Below are positions 39,301 through 53,190 of a DNA stretch of 64,000 bases, piece by piece. Source of the stretch: Tomocerus qinae (Eukaryota > Arthropoda > Collembola > Entomobryomorpha > Tomoceridae); NCBI GenBank assembly GCA_020055645.1, contig CM034548.1, forward strand, positions 7,564,001 through 7,628,000. Reading direction: 5' to 3'. Position 1 is the first letter of the stretch. Every line of letters starts with the position of its first letter. The notes beneath the pieces are model-generated. The model searched no databases. It was not told the DNA's origin and saw nothing but the letters and a program-made list of their open reading frames with translations. The position numbers and the translations under genes are program-made.

Positions 39301-42300
39301 AAATTTATTACAGATAATGCATTAATGGATATACTTTTGTAATAAAAATTTTCATTCTGGCTTAAAATTGGCCAAAATCGACCAATCAACCCTAATACTA
39401 AGCACGCTAGGATCCTCACTAGGGAAACTACGACAACTTGAAAAGTATGAAAATTCTGAAAGTTTTATCACAAATACAGGCCATGTGCAACAAATTAGTA
39501 TATTAGCTGTGACTTACTGAAGTTATGTACTTACATAACATTTAAATATATACATTAAGACGAAAAGCATAATTGTAGTATAAAGGTAACAAAATATCTC
39601 CACCTATTTAGGTTACTTGTATTTTTCTTCTGAAAATGTTGGTTAAACGTTACATGGTATTTAGTAAGTTTAAAATAAGATAAGCGTAAAAATCGTTTAT
39701 TGCTAAGAGAGGACATGGCATAGTTGTTTTTGTAGTATATATGAAGTAGTTAGTTATACCTGGTGATATTGGATTAGAGTGATTATTGGGATTGCTCTAT
39801 ATATCGGGGTTGACATGGTACAATTGCGAAAAATATATAATAAATAAAGGGTAGTTGGTTTTCTTGGAATAAGGGAACTGCGAGGATTTCGATTATAGAG
39901 GGACGGAAAGTAAAGTAACTCTTGGCTTGTCATGTTCTGTCTGTCTCTCTGTGTAGGATCCAAACGAGTAAAAAATCTAGTTTTGGGAAATCGCTTTTAA
40001 CTGGTATTCTTTGTGCTCTGGGCTGAGAAGGAAGACAGAGATATATACATTCATAGAACATAAGTGGAGGCCAGAAAGGGAATTGCATAGTTCATCCTGA
40101 CTTATTGACTTGAGCAACAACTTCGTTCGGAGGCGAAACACTCAAAATGAAGCTAGCGAAGGACTGTGCAATGCAGTCCGTGGTCTCCTCGTCCTATTTT
40201 CCTATTGCAGAATACTGGAATCGTAAATGTCATTGACAATAGAGCTCTGTCGATGAAACCCAAAGGTTTATGGCTTTAAAGTTGTCAACATCCGTTGTGG
40301 AAATTAACTTGAAGATTTATCTTTGACAAAGTGGAATCGTACAACAGCCATTCTCCAACTAAGAACCTCCTCGTTGAAAGATCGAGAGAACATTTATGTC
40401 CTTCTTCAGTTCCGTCGTGGTTTACAATGGAAAATAAGAAACATTTTCGAGTGTCTGCACCGAAATTTTTACAAGGAACTTATATTGACCAATTTATTAC
40501 GTCTTGTTGACATTACTATTATCCACCCCTATACTTTCCACAGACCCCTTACGAAGGTATTGCCTTCCTATCTCTACTACTAATGCACACTTTATTCAGT
40601 TGATTATTCTGCTCTGACGTTAACATTTTCTTAAATGTCTTAATATTACTTTTGTTGTCTTACTCTGTGTATTCAATGCCTCCATCTTCTCCAATTTTAA
40701 TTCCACTCACTATAATTATTACACTAATTTATAAAAGGCGTAGCAAATCAATATAGCTATCCATGCCGTATTTTAAATCTAATGCAATTTGTATTTATTC
40801 GACTTAATAAACAATCTGTAACAGTGTAGGCATAGCCATAGCTACTATATTATAGCGCATTATATTCATACAGTTGAAAAGAAATAATATTCGCAAGTCG
40901 AAATGCCTGTTCACTAAATCTTCAATTAGTCAGGATCAACAACAACTATTATACATTCCTTACCTCGATTAGAGACTTTAATTTCCCTGCAGTATGCAAT
41001 GAACATTATCTGTCTATTATTAATTTGCGCATTATCAAACAAATAAGGAATGGAGTAGGTAAAGTCTCGGCAGTGTAGTTAGTAGTAATTTCTGTGAATG
41101 AAATCTAGCTACATTTTTCTCTTCTGGGCTTACCCTAATTCTTGTATTTTCGGAAAAACTCTACAAAGGAAAAAACCAACTTGACGTTTCTCCCCATTTT
41201 CTTGAAGTTGATTTAACTGGTTAATACATTTGTGTCTACCCAAGACAGGACCAACACATCGTCCCTCCAGATTTCAATTCCTGGCATTAAGGAATCAAAG
41301 AATTTGGTGCGTCTTCTATATATTTTTCATCATCACCTGCCTCATTTGCATAATTTTGCACTAATACCTTTATCTGATAAGGAAGCCCAAACTAATCGCT
41401 TGTCATTATGTTGGCTTTTGTTTTTGGCTAGGATGTTAAATATAGCAGAATGTGTGGTAAAGAAAACATGGATTTTATTTTATTAAGACAATATAACATT
41501 TTTTTCAATTTCTATATCTATTTATCTGTTCAGTAAGCTATTCATCAATCATCAATAAAATGTTTGAACATGCATACATTCTAACCTTTAACACAAATTA
41601 AGAAATGGTTAAAATCTTGCCGTTTATTAACATGGGTCTAATGAATGATTATTGCTACTATTTCTATATGTATCTAAGTTTCATATGAGATTTTGAGAAC
41701 ATCAAAAGCGTAGTTTTGATGTGCTGCGTACTCGCAATTGAATAATGAAAGCTATTAAAGTATGCAATCCTTTCTTATTAAGTATTATAGAAATAATTTG
41801 CCGATATTTGTTTCCAAAGTAGTTTCCTTTGACTGAAAAGTATTGGTGGATTGGTATGTTATTTTATGTTTCATTATTGCATACCGAAAACCATTCAGCC
41901 ATTGTAAGTAAGGATTTTTGATGTTACACATAAATTAAGAGTCAGTATTTCTGCATATGGTCTGATATTTCAAAGCCCTGATACAGAAAGCAAGTTTTTG
42001 TATAACCTAGTGAAGATATATAGAAAAATGTGATGCATTTACTGAAGCACGTGCACCAGTTGGAATTTAATTGTATTGTGGGATATTAAAACATTACTTG
42101 TCCCATTGTGCACATCAAATGCATTGGAATAATAGATAAGGAATGAAGTTAATAGAAATTGTAACTATGTAGATTAAACGGCGACGACACTCAAGATTTA
42201 TTATATTGACTTTGTTGAGAAAGATGAGCATAGATATGAGTCTTTTAACTTAACTGTAACGGATGCAATTCTCTTTCGGCTCAACTCTAAATGCATACTT

Positions 42301-42900
42301 GTCAGGCTAAATGAAACAACACGCTTTTGATCATCTCTCCTCCATCGCTTTGCTGTTACTGTTCACTATAGTCCATTTATACTTATTTAGTGTAGTAAAT
42401 ATATAGAAATAATAGGAGGTGATTGTAGTTGTCTAAAGGAGCACCCGGCAGTCAGCAATTCTCATGGTAGTAGGTAATAGGTAGATGCATTGGTGGGGTT
42501 TACTCTAGTTAGGCATTATAGGAGGGTAATGCATATAATATTGTTATTTAGGACGGGAGGGAATGAATTCATCCGAATTGGAATCCAAAGCCAGCCAAAG
42601 AGACTTCAAGTCACCCGTAAATAATGTTAGAGTTTTTCCTCTTTCGTGTTACAGTCAGCTAATCTGAAAGTGAGAGAGTGAGTGGATGGCAGTTTGGTTG
42701 GCCTAGGAGGAGACGACATGAGTTGCTCTGCTCAGGCCGTGTACAGAATAGATCGACTCCCAAAACATACAGCAACTTTCAAAAATCACAGAAGGCAACA
42801 CTGAGAGTATGTATTTGTCAATTGTAGAAATGCACTCAAGTGTTCAGTCACATTTCACGGGGATACAATAATATCCTGAAGTACTCGTCCTCCGAAATTT
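33398..42900. other. Long AT-rich gene desert
   Basis: Skew flips lie near 33630, 37150, 40150 and 42800; the rest (34300-36700 and 37700-39700) is AT-rich without structure I can interpret. At 37000-37210 a GC-richer island is open in several frames on both strands, and a good acceptor (aaatagattattgctcag) precedes 37041, but no donor fits. An ATTC repeat lies at 37481-37507. The frame at 40323-40583 starts at TTG and lacks splice context. Confidence 0.55.
37481..37507 (+). repeat. ATTC tetranucleotide repeat
   Basis: Six ATTC/TTTC-type units with one change. Confidence 0.8.
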
Positions 42901-44852
42901 CCAATTGACTTGACTCGAGTCGATTGTATCCCATTCAACTCCATTCTATTAACAGCCTCTCTCTCCACATCATTCCCAATTTTTCCTATCTCTCTCACCA
43001 GTACTGACATTATTAGAGTTTCATGAGACTCCGCCACCACCTCTCTACTATAATACATCCTACCCACATTATAATATCAGCATTTCTTACCTGCTCTCCC
43101 ATATAACTCCTACTAATGTGTAACAAGCACAACCATCATTGAATTACAATTAGTAAATCAATACAAACAAAAAAATATTATAGGTATTGATACTTGGTGG
43201 TCCCCCTTCTGCATATTTATGTTTACTAAAATGACAAAACGGATTTGGACTGAATTATTCCTAGGTAAAGAGTTAGACAAGACCGAATCTAGTCAAATCC
43301 GAATCACCAATCCACTAAAATAATATTTACATAGATTTGTAGATGCTCTAATTTGACATGATACTATTATACAACTGGATGAGTATTCTTTTGTTGGATG
43401 GGTAGAGTAAAATAATGAATGGTATTCTGACAAAGTGTCCGGCGGTAGTAAAATTAGAAAGGGAAGACAGAGAGAGGATGTATAGTGTGCGGTATCAAGT
43501 GATGCGATATGAAATAAGAGTGACAGAGGAGAGAGATCGGATGTGTGTGGCTATAGATTGGTGGGACAAAGCATTGACAAGTATAAAGGGGAAGTTGGTG
43601 CACGCGGTTGTGAGTTCTCACTTTCTCACTCTGTCAACTGAGCTCTAATGTGATGTCAAGCACCTACATGGGATTCCAAGGGACAGCCTATGAAGTGTCT
43701 GACGTTTCCGCTGAAAAATAGAGTGAATTTTTCAATGGAATGGAATAGTTGCTTTGACGTTGAGCAGTGCGAAGGCTCTTTTTATGCCGTCCTGAGTTTG
43801 CTGATCTTTTCTTTTTCCTCATCCCCTCCACTAGTAGATATTGCATCCAACGTAGTCGACATAGGTGAGAGGCTACCTCCGGCTTACAGTCCGATACTAA
43901 AATAACCTGTGAAAAGTCTGTCACCTGCAATACTTTCTTCCGACTTGGCTTACAATCAATGTAATCCTTGATACCACATTTCTACCACAATCAATCTAAT
44001 GTTACAATTTAATTATATTTCTTGTCTAATCGTCTGGCCTAATTTAAATAGCATTAGCATCCTAGATAAGTATGTGATATACGGTGGCGTGCAATATTAA
44101 GTAATCCAAGAATGGATATCCGCGTGGTAACGGTACTGAGTATCATAGACCGTTGCATCATTTGTATTGCATTACCAGTCTTTCTTTTATTCTTCATGAA
44201 TGAATGACTGAATGATGACCACCCCTTAACGTTAGTCTTACAGTACTTATTATATCGGATTAATCGTATGCAGGTAATGGGGAAATGGGAATTATTTACC
44301 AGTAGATAGATTGTTAACTTAGTAGGTAATTTCAGTCATAGGATAAGACAAGTAAGATACGTAACTGTAAGACGAGAGATTGTATTAACCCTCTCAAAAT
44401 TTCAATTCCATTGAATGTAGCACTTAATGGATTGTAACTTAATTCCACGATTTGTCTTTTCGTCTTGTCTCCATTTACCACTCCGTATCAACATTTTTTA
44501 CATTCAATATGGTAATTTTAAATTAACATGAAGTTTTTGATGTTTTAGATCAATCTCAGCGAAATTCTCTATATGAGATATGTCAGTTGTGTATTTATAA
44601 TAAATAGTACCTCTATTTATGTTAGGGTTGTAGCCTTTGTAGTTCATACGCTTTATAGGCTTTAAAAATCTATGTTAGAAACAAATGTCAATTACTGGAA
44701 ACGCATGACTGTTCATTGTAAATAGTAATAGGTGCTAACTTCAAGTTTTGTATTAGAGGGGTATGCCACTTTTTTTCACTCGATATGAAAGGTAAAAAGA
44801 GCATCACAAGTGCAGGAAAAAGATTTTGTCAATAACAGCGGACACGTATTTA
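42901..44852. other. Non-coding DNA with flip near 43640
   Basis: A palindrome GACTCGAGTC lies near 42910. A G-rich block at 43380-43640 holds an Arg/Glu-rich 77-codon plus frame (43415-43648) opened by ATG, without acceptor, donor or poly(A) signal. DNA after 43650 is C-richer, then AT-rich. No gene supported. Confidence 0.55.
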
Positions 44853-45370
44853 TTATTTATGTGTACACTCAACATCTCCGTTTGTGATGGCTAGAATTCC
44901 ATTTTCCAAACAAAACCTTAAAACTCTGGCTGACTGATAGGCATGGTATTCTTCACAAACTTTCCCGAAAATGAACGAATGGAAATAGTTCTCAAGAAAA
45001 AAGGCTTGATGGCCTCGAATTACTAAAATGACACATAGTGACAAGTCACCTAGCTTTTTTCTTCATTTTTTATCTCTCCACCCATCGTGATATTTTTCTT
45101 TGCGACAGGATATGTCAAGCAACTTTTCTTCAATAGAGTTAGGAAACGTATCTCCTTGTTCCTTGTCGAACAGGTAGAAAGGAAATAAAAAATCATACCT
45201 TTTATCCAGAGTTGAAGGTGCGTAGGATGGTAATTATTTAATTTTTCATCTGCAAAGTTATCCAGGTTGAAACGAATCTCTTCTTTGTCACAAAACTTCA
45301 CAAACACAGTTCCAATAGTCCCTTTTATAATACGCAAGATATTTATTAACATGTAAATGTCAAATTCCAT
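44853..45370 (-). CDS. Candidate two-exon small gene
   Basis: Minus-strand model: exon 1 at 45370-45199 starts at ATG in aaaATGG context (MEFDIYMLINIL…) and ends ATAAAAG|GTATGA, phase 1. A 176-nt intron (45198-45023) ends in a good acceptor (cactatgtgtcattttag). Exon 2 at 45022-44853 continues in the same phase (V-IRGHQAFFLENY…) to a TAA followed immediately by AATAAA-type sequence. The product would be 113 residues, with an even mix of Phe, Leu, Glu, Asp, Lys and Cys. I recognise no domain and no signal peptide. Matching phases, start context and poly(A) signal lift it above the other ORFs, but models like this arise by chance. Confidence 0.3.
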
Positions 45371-45487
45371 TTTTATACAATAGTGATCAAAATTATTTAA
45401 ACAAGTAGTTCTTTATTTAACCAAGTAGTTTCTATGTCATTAACTTAATGAAAAATGGGAATATGCTTACCAACTACTCTTAGACAG

Positions 45488-45496
45488 TATATATAT
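45488..45496 (+). promoter_or_regulatory. TATA-like box upstream of a short plus-strand ORF
   Basis: TATATATAT lies 44 bases before the ATG at 45540. Its spacing would suit a start near 45515-45525, and it sits between the minus-strand candidate (from 45370) and the plus-strand start, giving a divergent layout. AT-rich context makes this weak. Confidence 0.2.
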
Positions 45497-45539
45497 GCAA
45501 CTAAAACTACATCTTTTCCTTTGTTAACATCGAGTAGTC

Positions 45540-45776
45540 ATGAGTAGTCATTCAAGCATACAGATATCGTTGTCAGATATCATCAATGACAGTAATGTTG
45601 AGTACAGTAAGTATTATTTCCAGCCATATGATTTTCAATATTATTATTCGTAACAATAGAAATGCAAGAAGGGTGAAATTATGGCATAAAATGTGAATGT
45701 TAGATTCGTATGTAAATTTCATTGCTTGTCTTTAGATAGAAATACAAGTGAATGCATTCCAAGAATGCTTTCTTGA
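45540..45776 (+). CDS. Weak candidate two-exon microprotein
   Basis: ATG at 45540 opens MSSHSSIQISLSDIINDSNV and reaches a near-perfect donor (TACA|GTAAGTATT) at 45607, phase 1. The next strong acceptor (cattgcttgtctttag) ends at 45735 and continues in phase (NRNTSECIPRMLS) to TGA at 45774-45776. The product would be 36 residues. It could also be the first coding exon of a longer transcript with a more distant acceptor. No family recognised. Confidence 0.25.
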
Positions 45777-48700
45777 ACAAATAATATCATATTATGGAAC
45801 ATTGATGGAAACGCCTTTTTAGAGTTTACTTTTTCATTATGTAAATAGATATGACAGTACAATACAGAAACGTACCGCTTATATTATAATTAATTTCATT
45901 TACTGCCTCAAATCGAAATTGCCTTTAGACACAGCAAAATAATTCAATAATAAGAAAAATATGGGACTGTGTAAATAGAAACAATTGAATGATAAAATTC
46001 TACATTACTAACATGAACCCTATTAGGATACTATATTCTATTTTGTACTTACAGTCATTTAATTGATACATCATGCACATACATGACGATTACTAAATAA
46101 ATAGCAAGTAGATCTTCCAGTATGTAGAACAACTAGTATACATGATTGTTACCTCATGATTACATGACTCATCATCGATGGACATGATTATTTGGCCATT
46201 TGCTCTTTCCCGTTGGTGACATTGGATGTAATGTTTATTCCACATTTACTGGGGAGAAAAGCATTTGTTTGTAGTCATTGGGGTTGTCATGCATTTTCAG
46301 TTGCAGCATAACGATAACAAGTGTATCACATCTTGTGGAGTTGGGAAGAGCCGCAGAGGATCAAACAGACAAACTGAAGAGGATGTTGTTTAGATGGGAA
46401 GGATTGAAGTTTATGGCCCCTCAAGTGGTATTTTTCTTCCTCTCCTTTATTTCTGTGTTCTTCGCCAGTTGTCTATCTGCTCCAGACTGGAGATGAATTA
46501 GATTTTCCCTGTTCTCGTTGTCTCACAATCAGATTCTTCTTCGCCGCTTTCCAGCTCTAGCTATCTCCTAACCTAACCTGACAACATACTTAACTCAATC
46601 ACTCGAATTGTAGTCAGTGCGTGTAGTTCCACTAAGCCTCAACTCTAGACATAATGTACATAAATGCGAAGAGAGGACAACTTCTACGGGGTAGGCTACT
46701 AACACCCCAAATCCTCTTTCTATACATCAACGAAGATATTCCAAGGTAGTTCAGTCCTATGGCGAATTTATTCTACCACCACAAACAAATACAGCGACAA
46801 AGAAACAAGAGAGTATTTCAGACACAAAACATAAAGCATTTTATTACATCTTAGCACGAGAGTTTTTTTATTATTAATATTGTGTAAGCTAGACTAAATA
46901 TGAAGTTATTGCTACTTGTGTTTCTGTTTACCAACCTGTACTTATTAGTTTTCTTTTCTCTTCCTTAAAGCTGTCAATTTGTATATTTGAAGATATTGCA
47001 TGAATATGACCTTTTCATACTAACAGCTTTACCGAAAAAAATCATGGTTGGTAAATCTGTAAAAATTAAATTTCAAAAGGTATAAAATTATAATTCTTGT
47101 TTAAAGTAGTAAAAGTACTAACGCGCGTATAAATGCATTTGTAAGAATTTCATAATATTTAGTAATTAATGATTTTATAATGTACTTCAATACAAATGTT
47201 GATATAGGTACACAATATGCTTAAAAACTGGAATGAAATGGTAGTTTCTATGGCTTAAACTTTGATGGGGTAAATCAGCGAAAGAGTAGTTGCAAATGGT
47301 TTTATTTTGTTTGTCACATTTTAATTTCATGAACTTGTTCCATTGTCTCCCCTCGTTTTCCAATGAAATGAATGCCAACCAGTAGTCATTTTATGGTTTA
47401 CGCTTCTTCTCTTCTCTGATCTTTGTTTTATTTCCCCTTACCTATTTTTCTTGTTTCGTAGTGCAAATAAAAGGCAAACTCGGGACAATTTTGCTTAAAG
47501 AACCCCTTTCAAGCAAGATACGAGTGTCTTTCAAAAGTCTGATTCAGGCTTTCATGTTCCTTAGTATTGTTTCAATTGTCTCTTGAAAAACCTTGAGTCA
47601 AGTTGAGTGATGACATGTTTTACTTAAGTCAGTTTTATTGTCGTTGTTCACATTTTAAGAGTTGGTGGAAAAAGGGCATTCGAGTGCAAAATCACAATAC
47701 CCAGTAACTTACACCACTCTACACTGTAAAATTACAGCTTAAAAGATTGTAATCTTACACATCCATATGTACAAATTACGTACACATCAGATGCTTCGAG
47801 TACATATATAAACCAAGACTCCTTTTTTGTTTGTCATATTACTACATGGAATCTGCAGCATGCCTACCCATTCCTCAAAAAGTGACAGAGAATCTTTTGT
47901 ATTAATGTTTGAGCAGAAAAAAGATTGAGCATGCATATTCGTGCCAAATTATTTTCTACTGTATTGTAGACATAATTAATATATTGGTAAGGGTCTACGG
48001 TTTAATAAAGGCTTAATTGACAAAACGTCATAATACCTGAAATCTGGATTGGACTATACTTTAGACAATAGACAAATAAAATTTCATATAAGACATTATG
48101 ATACGTTTTATCTGGGTGTGAAAGAATTCTTGGAATAGATATATTCCTCCAATTCCACAAGATTGAGGTGGATTGAGGTTTTAGAAAATATTAGCCTTGA
48201 AAAATCTGCAATAAATATTGCATTTACCTATAGAGATGGAACTGAAGATGTTTGGTTCTCAAAAAGTGCATGTAGGAAGAGGAAATGAAACAATTTGAGA
48301 ATTTTAGTGTTTTAGTTCGTTGGTTTTGTGGGTAAGGAGTAAGGAGTGACGACGAGGGGTTTCGCAGTTATTCAGTTCAATGTTTTAGATGTACCTATAC
48401 GGAATTTTTTATCTGGGTTTGTTTCAGTTTCAGTTGTTGACTTAACTGATCTCGACTTTTATGCTGCATTACTGCGAATGTTTGAGTGTTGAACCTTTTT
48501 TGCTTGTATTCAATTGCATTCGTTCGTTCGTATGTTGTATGTGACATTCATAAAATAAAGACATATTTTGTTGCTGAAACGGAATTGTAAGAAAGCGACA
48601 AGTCAAATATATGGGAACATTTTTCACTGTAAGAAAGAGGTGACAAGACATGATAAAAGACAAGTAAAAAAGAGGAGAAGGAAAGGGGAAAGTTTGATAG

Positions 48701-51700
48701 AAAAATTCGATGTAATGTAAACTTACGAACATACGTGCATGGCTTTCAGTCATAAATAGAATGCAATAATATTACATCTGTCTCATCTCAACGCCAGCAC
48801 TGCAAGGATATGAACGAGATATAAATGAAAGAAGGCAGTGAAGCCAATCCTTCTGCAGTTATTATGATCCAATGCTGGGAAAGAATTGTTCAATTCTCCG
48901 TCTTCACTTGAACCATGTCGACGATCTGTGTATAAACTCAACATCTCCCATTTGTGGTCGTCCTCATGTTCAAATGCCTACCCAACGTAAACAATTTCCC
49001 TTCTCTATTATCGCCTCTTCCCTCCTCTTTCATTTGACAGATGGGAATTTAAAAGCTAATCATATGTACAACCAAATCTTCAATCCATACAAATATACAT
49101 GCATTTATTATTCTGAGTTAACTAAAGTTTCGAGACGAAAACATATATTTTTGGATATTGTCTTTTTCATTCAATGCTCAACCAATTCGCAATTTCACAA
49201 AGTTTTTTTGTTACATCAGAACGTACTGTAATTTATTTCTCGTAGAAATTCTTCTAGATAATTCTACATTTATTTTAGTATCTACCAGCATGCATTTAAT
49301 TTTTTATTAGGTAGTTCGGATTGCTTTAGAGAAAAAAACTGTCTAAAGGTCACATCTTCATTGGATTTTATACTGAGTAAATAGTACAATATTTACCAAC
49401 ATATTTATCATTAATAAAAAGATAAAACAGTTTTTGTAATAAGTAGGTTGAAAGTCCCAAAGGCCCAATGTAGTTATTATGGGGCGTCTACATTAGGAAG
49501 TAGCTGTGGCTGTAAGACCTACTGGTAGTAATGCGCCTATATTGTGAAGATGGCTAAATAGTAGTAAACCTTGGAGTGTTTCTATCAAAGAGCAGTTGGT
49601 ACCCCGTTAATAATATAATTCTTCTACTGTTTGGATTCACTGCTGCAGATGCCTACATAAACACTGGGAAGTTATCCGGGTATTGTGCAGAGTGTAGGTA
49701 CTACATGGTGGTTGTGTATGGTTGGTGGTCTAGGTTGAAAACAATAGATGAAAGTGGAAGGCCGATAAAATATAAAGACGTTTAGGTTTTCAATAAAAGC
49801 ACAGTCAAGGGATTTTACGATTGCATTAAATTAAATTGGATTGCACTCTGGAAGAAAGAAGTGAAAGCGGAGGGAAAGCATAAATACGACATAGAGAGAA
49901 AGGGAAAGAAGCTCGGTTTAGCATTAACTACAAGAAGTGTCTGTCTGTTTTCACTATTTTCTCAGTAAGTAGAAATAATATTGTATTATTATAATGTAAT
50001 GTGTGCAACTAGACAAGAAATAGTAAGTAATTGTGGAAGGAAGACATCGGATATACGAGAGTAAGGGGAACTTGTTATAGTTATCTCAGTCTGTAGATAA
50101 ATATTACCAACACTACTCACTACTATCTAGTGCCTACATTAGTAGTACAATACGTACATGGCTACTACTTAAGTCAAGTGCATATTGTACAAGTGCTGTT
50201 CTCTGAAACTCTCTATTTCTATTGAACTAGAATGTCGAATACTTGGTTACTTGTGTGACTCCACTCTGCATGACTCTACTCACTGCTTACACAAACTTAC
50301 ATTATATAGTGCATAACACTAAGCATACAATACACTCTTCCCGACCATATAAATTCCTTCACTTCAATTCACTAGTAGTGCACTACATACAATTAAGGAT
50401 GGCTTCATATTCTCTAAAAGTCAATTTATACGTTCTGACGACATTTTCTTATACTGCTTAAGATGTATCTACTACTTTTGTAACCATCTGTAATTAATTC
50501 ATTAGAATTCATAAAAGAAGTAGAACATTAGAATTTTAACTGCAATTTAATTCAAAACTGTATAATATCCAATACAATTGCAATTGGAGACAAGGTTTAA
50601 TTGAAATTAAATCCAATTTTTATATACATGAATGTTTCTGCCATAGTACAAATATAAAATTTGGATTCTTAATTTACTGCGATACAAAACTAGGGTTTAC
50701 ATGTAATTTAATCAATTTTTTCATTTAAAAAGAGAAAGATTTGAATTTGTCATTAGAATTGGTATTTTTGAAAGTGCTAAGACAGCCTTAAGCAGTAAAA
50801 CAATGTTTGGTGGGAGTATAGAGTAGGTTGGTATAGTAGGAAGCCATAAGAGACATAATAATATTGCATCTAGTGTATGGTAGATAGTAAAAGCGCAGTT
50901 GTTTCTTTAGGAGGAGAGCCCGGCTCATCCTTGCCATTATGTTTTAAGTATTTTAATGCATGTATCTGGCTTGTATATCTAATAAATGTGTAAAGATTCT
51001 CTTCAGAAGAAGGAGGAGGCGGTGGAAAGGAATTCGTGATATTGTGAATAATCTGATCTGATGGAATTCTTCCTCCCGTCTCATCCCTTTGGCATCTTCC
51101 TCTTCTCCATCCAACATCCTCGACTTATTCCTTCTCTCAATTCAGCCCAGTGAGTCAAGACTCAAACGCGTCTCTCTCTCCCATTCTATTATCTGCATAC
51201 TTCTCCCGCACACAACAACCTCCATCCACTACATCCACCAAATACTAATTCCAATGTTCTCAGACTATAATATATTTGTGTATTATGTGTGTAATTCATT
51301 TCCTCTCCTGCTCTAGATGCATTTTGTTGAGCGGGCCTCTCACTATTTACCTCTCAGTCAGTCAGCGTGAACCTCTTCTTCCTTATTTACCGACTTTGAC
51401 TTGGCCTACCATGCTGACTCTGCTTTCTCCATCCAATTCATCTTCTCTTAAACCAACATTGTTTTAGTTTTAGCCAAACAACCAACTCATCGCACTCTTT
51501 TCAATTCTCAAGTATTTTCTTTTCTTATAAACTCTTGATTATTCCCCTTTTCATCTCCTCCTGCCTCACTCTCTGCTCCCGTACAACCCTCCATCGCCAT
51601 TTCGATTTGCACTTCATTTTACCCTGCCAAATGCTTATGTAGGAATTTCTTTTCGTGCTATACATCACAAACGACCTTAGCTAAAGAAACAATTTGTATT

Positions 51701-53190
51701 TTCATGAATTACTTGATCCCAAGAGTGATATTTAGCGCCTTATTTCTTCTATTTACATTGCCCTAACTAAAATACAAGTTAAAACTTCAAAACGCATTTA
51801 AACATGCACGTGTCATAAAATCAAGATTATTTCACTTTAAAATGCTTTTACCAACCAATTAGACTTCTCAATAATTGAGAGACCTAATCCTAATCAAGAC
51901 CTTTCTGTTTAATTAGAAAATTGACAACTTTTATGCATACTTTGGGAAGGGGAAGGACAGAGCATTTCATCACCAGCAATTGAGAAGGAACATTGCTGGC
52001 AGGGAAATTTTTAATACCACAACCGTGATAGCATGCTTCTGCCCGACCTGTGAACGTAAATGTTTTACCACTCACAATGCTCCTAGCACTTGAGATTTAC
52101 TGTCATTCTAATAAAAAAGATTATTTTAACCTTTCTATCTAGCTAATATTAGTTTTTTACAACATCCCCCGTGATGCGCCACGAAAACTCTCCCTCCTAT
52201 CTGAAAAGCCCACAAATTAAATTAGCTCTGGGCATTTATTTATTAAATCTCAAGAAGCGCACTTCCCACTTTCTGTTCTAATTATATTCATTTTGGATCC
52301 CTCATAACTTTCTATTGGGTTGAAATTAACATAGCATTAAATGACATTCTATGGTTTAGATTCAAATAACATTATTATAGCCATCGTTAGCTCCATTATG
52401 AATATATTGCTATACCCTGGAGTAAGAACAATTATGTTTCCCGTTGAGAATCTCAATGACTACCTGAATAACCTGAAGATTGCATGTCGGTAAAAATTTA
52501 GCGTTTGGCTGTAATTCATTGGAAAAAAATACTGTACATTTTACTTGTATACGGTTTGAGCAGTGCACACCCATATAAATTGTTATTAGTATAAAATCTC
52601 TCACCAGGTATTTATTTTCAGGTTGAAAGAGCTTTATAAGCTTCCAAGTAAAATATAGTGTCATAAATGTTTTCTGATATGCTCGATTCTTTATTGACTG
52701 CACAAATAATACATAATGGTGTCATTTCTTGGATTCTATTTAAAAATTTATTTGATAGAAAATGTACAAAGATTACATTTTTGTAATAGTAATTAACTTC
52801 GGGTTACCATTATCATCTTTTGAATTTGAAATTACATCAAATGTTGATGATAACTGTTGAATTAATATGTCTACTGTGCGACTGGGCACTGGCCCGAAAT
52901 TCATCGACGACGTCATCATCGCACAAATTCCCTACGTACTAACATTCCACATTTTTTAATGCGCAACTCCACTTTACTTTTGTACTATTAGTGTGATTAC
53001 CTAACTTATTATATAAATGACTCCGAAGAAGCCATTTTACTTTTGTATAAACTACTATTGTTTAGTGTAGAAGTACTTTATCAAGTGTAGATATGTTTCT
53101 ACAGTATGGTAACCATTTAATTGTAATTTTCAAATCGGTTTTATTCATATGCAGTCCGATTTTCACATAGTTGCATAACATTATAAAGTT
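45777..53190. other. Non-coding DNA with flips near 46430, 48760, 50060 and 51060
   Basis: AT-rich DNA interrupted by four G-rich to C-rich transitions. Plus frames at 48872-49231 and 51089-51467 lie in C-rich arms, and the minus frame at 48469-48753 lies in a G-rich arm, as the skew predicts. No splice-supported exon was found. Confidence 0.6.

Noticed and set aside
43415-43648. 77-codon Arg/Glu-rich plus ORF
   Set aside because: The purine-rich strand favours Arg/Glu codons; no acceptor, donor or poly(A) signal.
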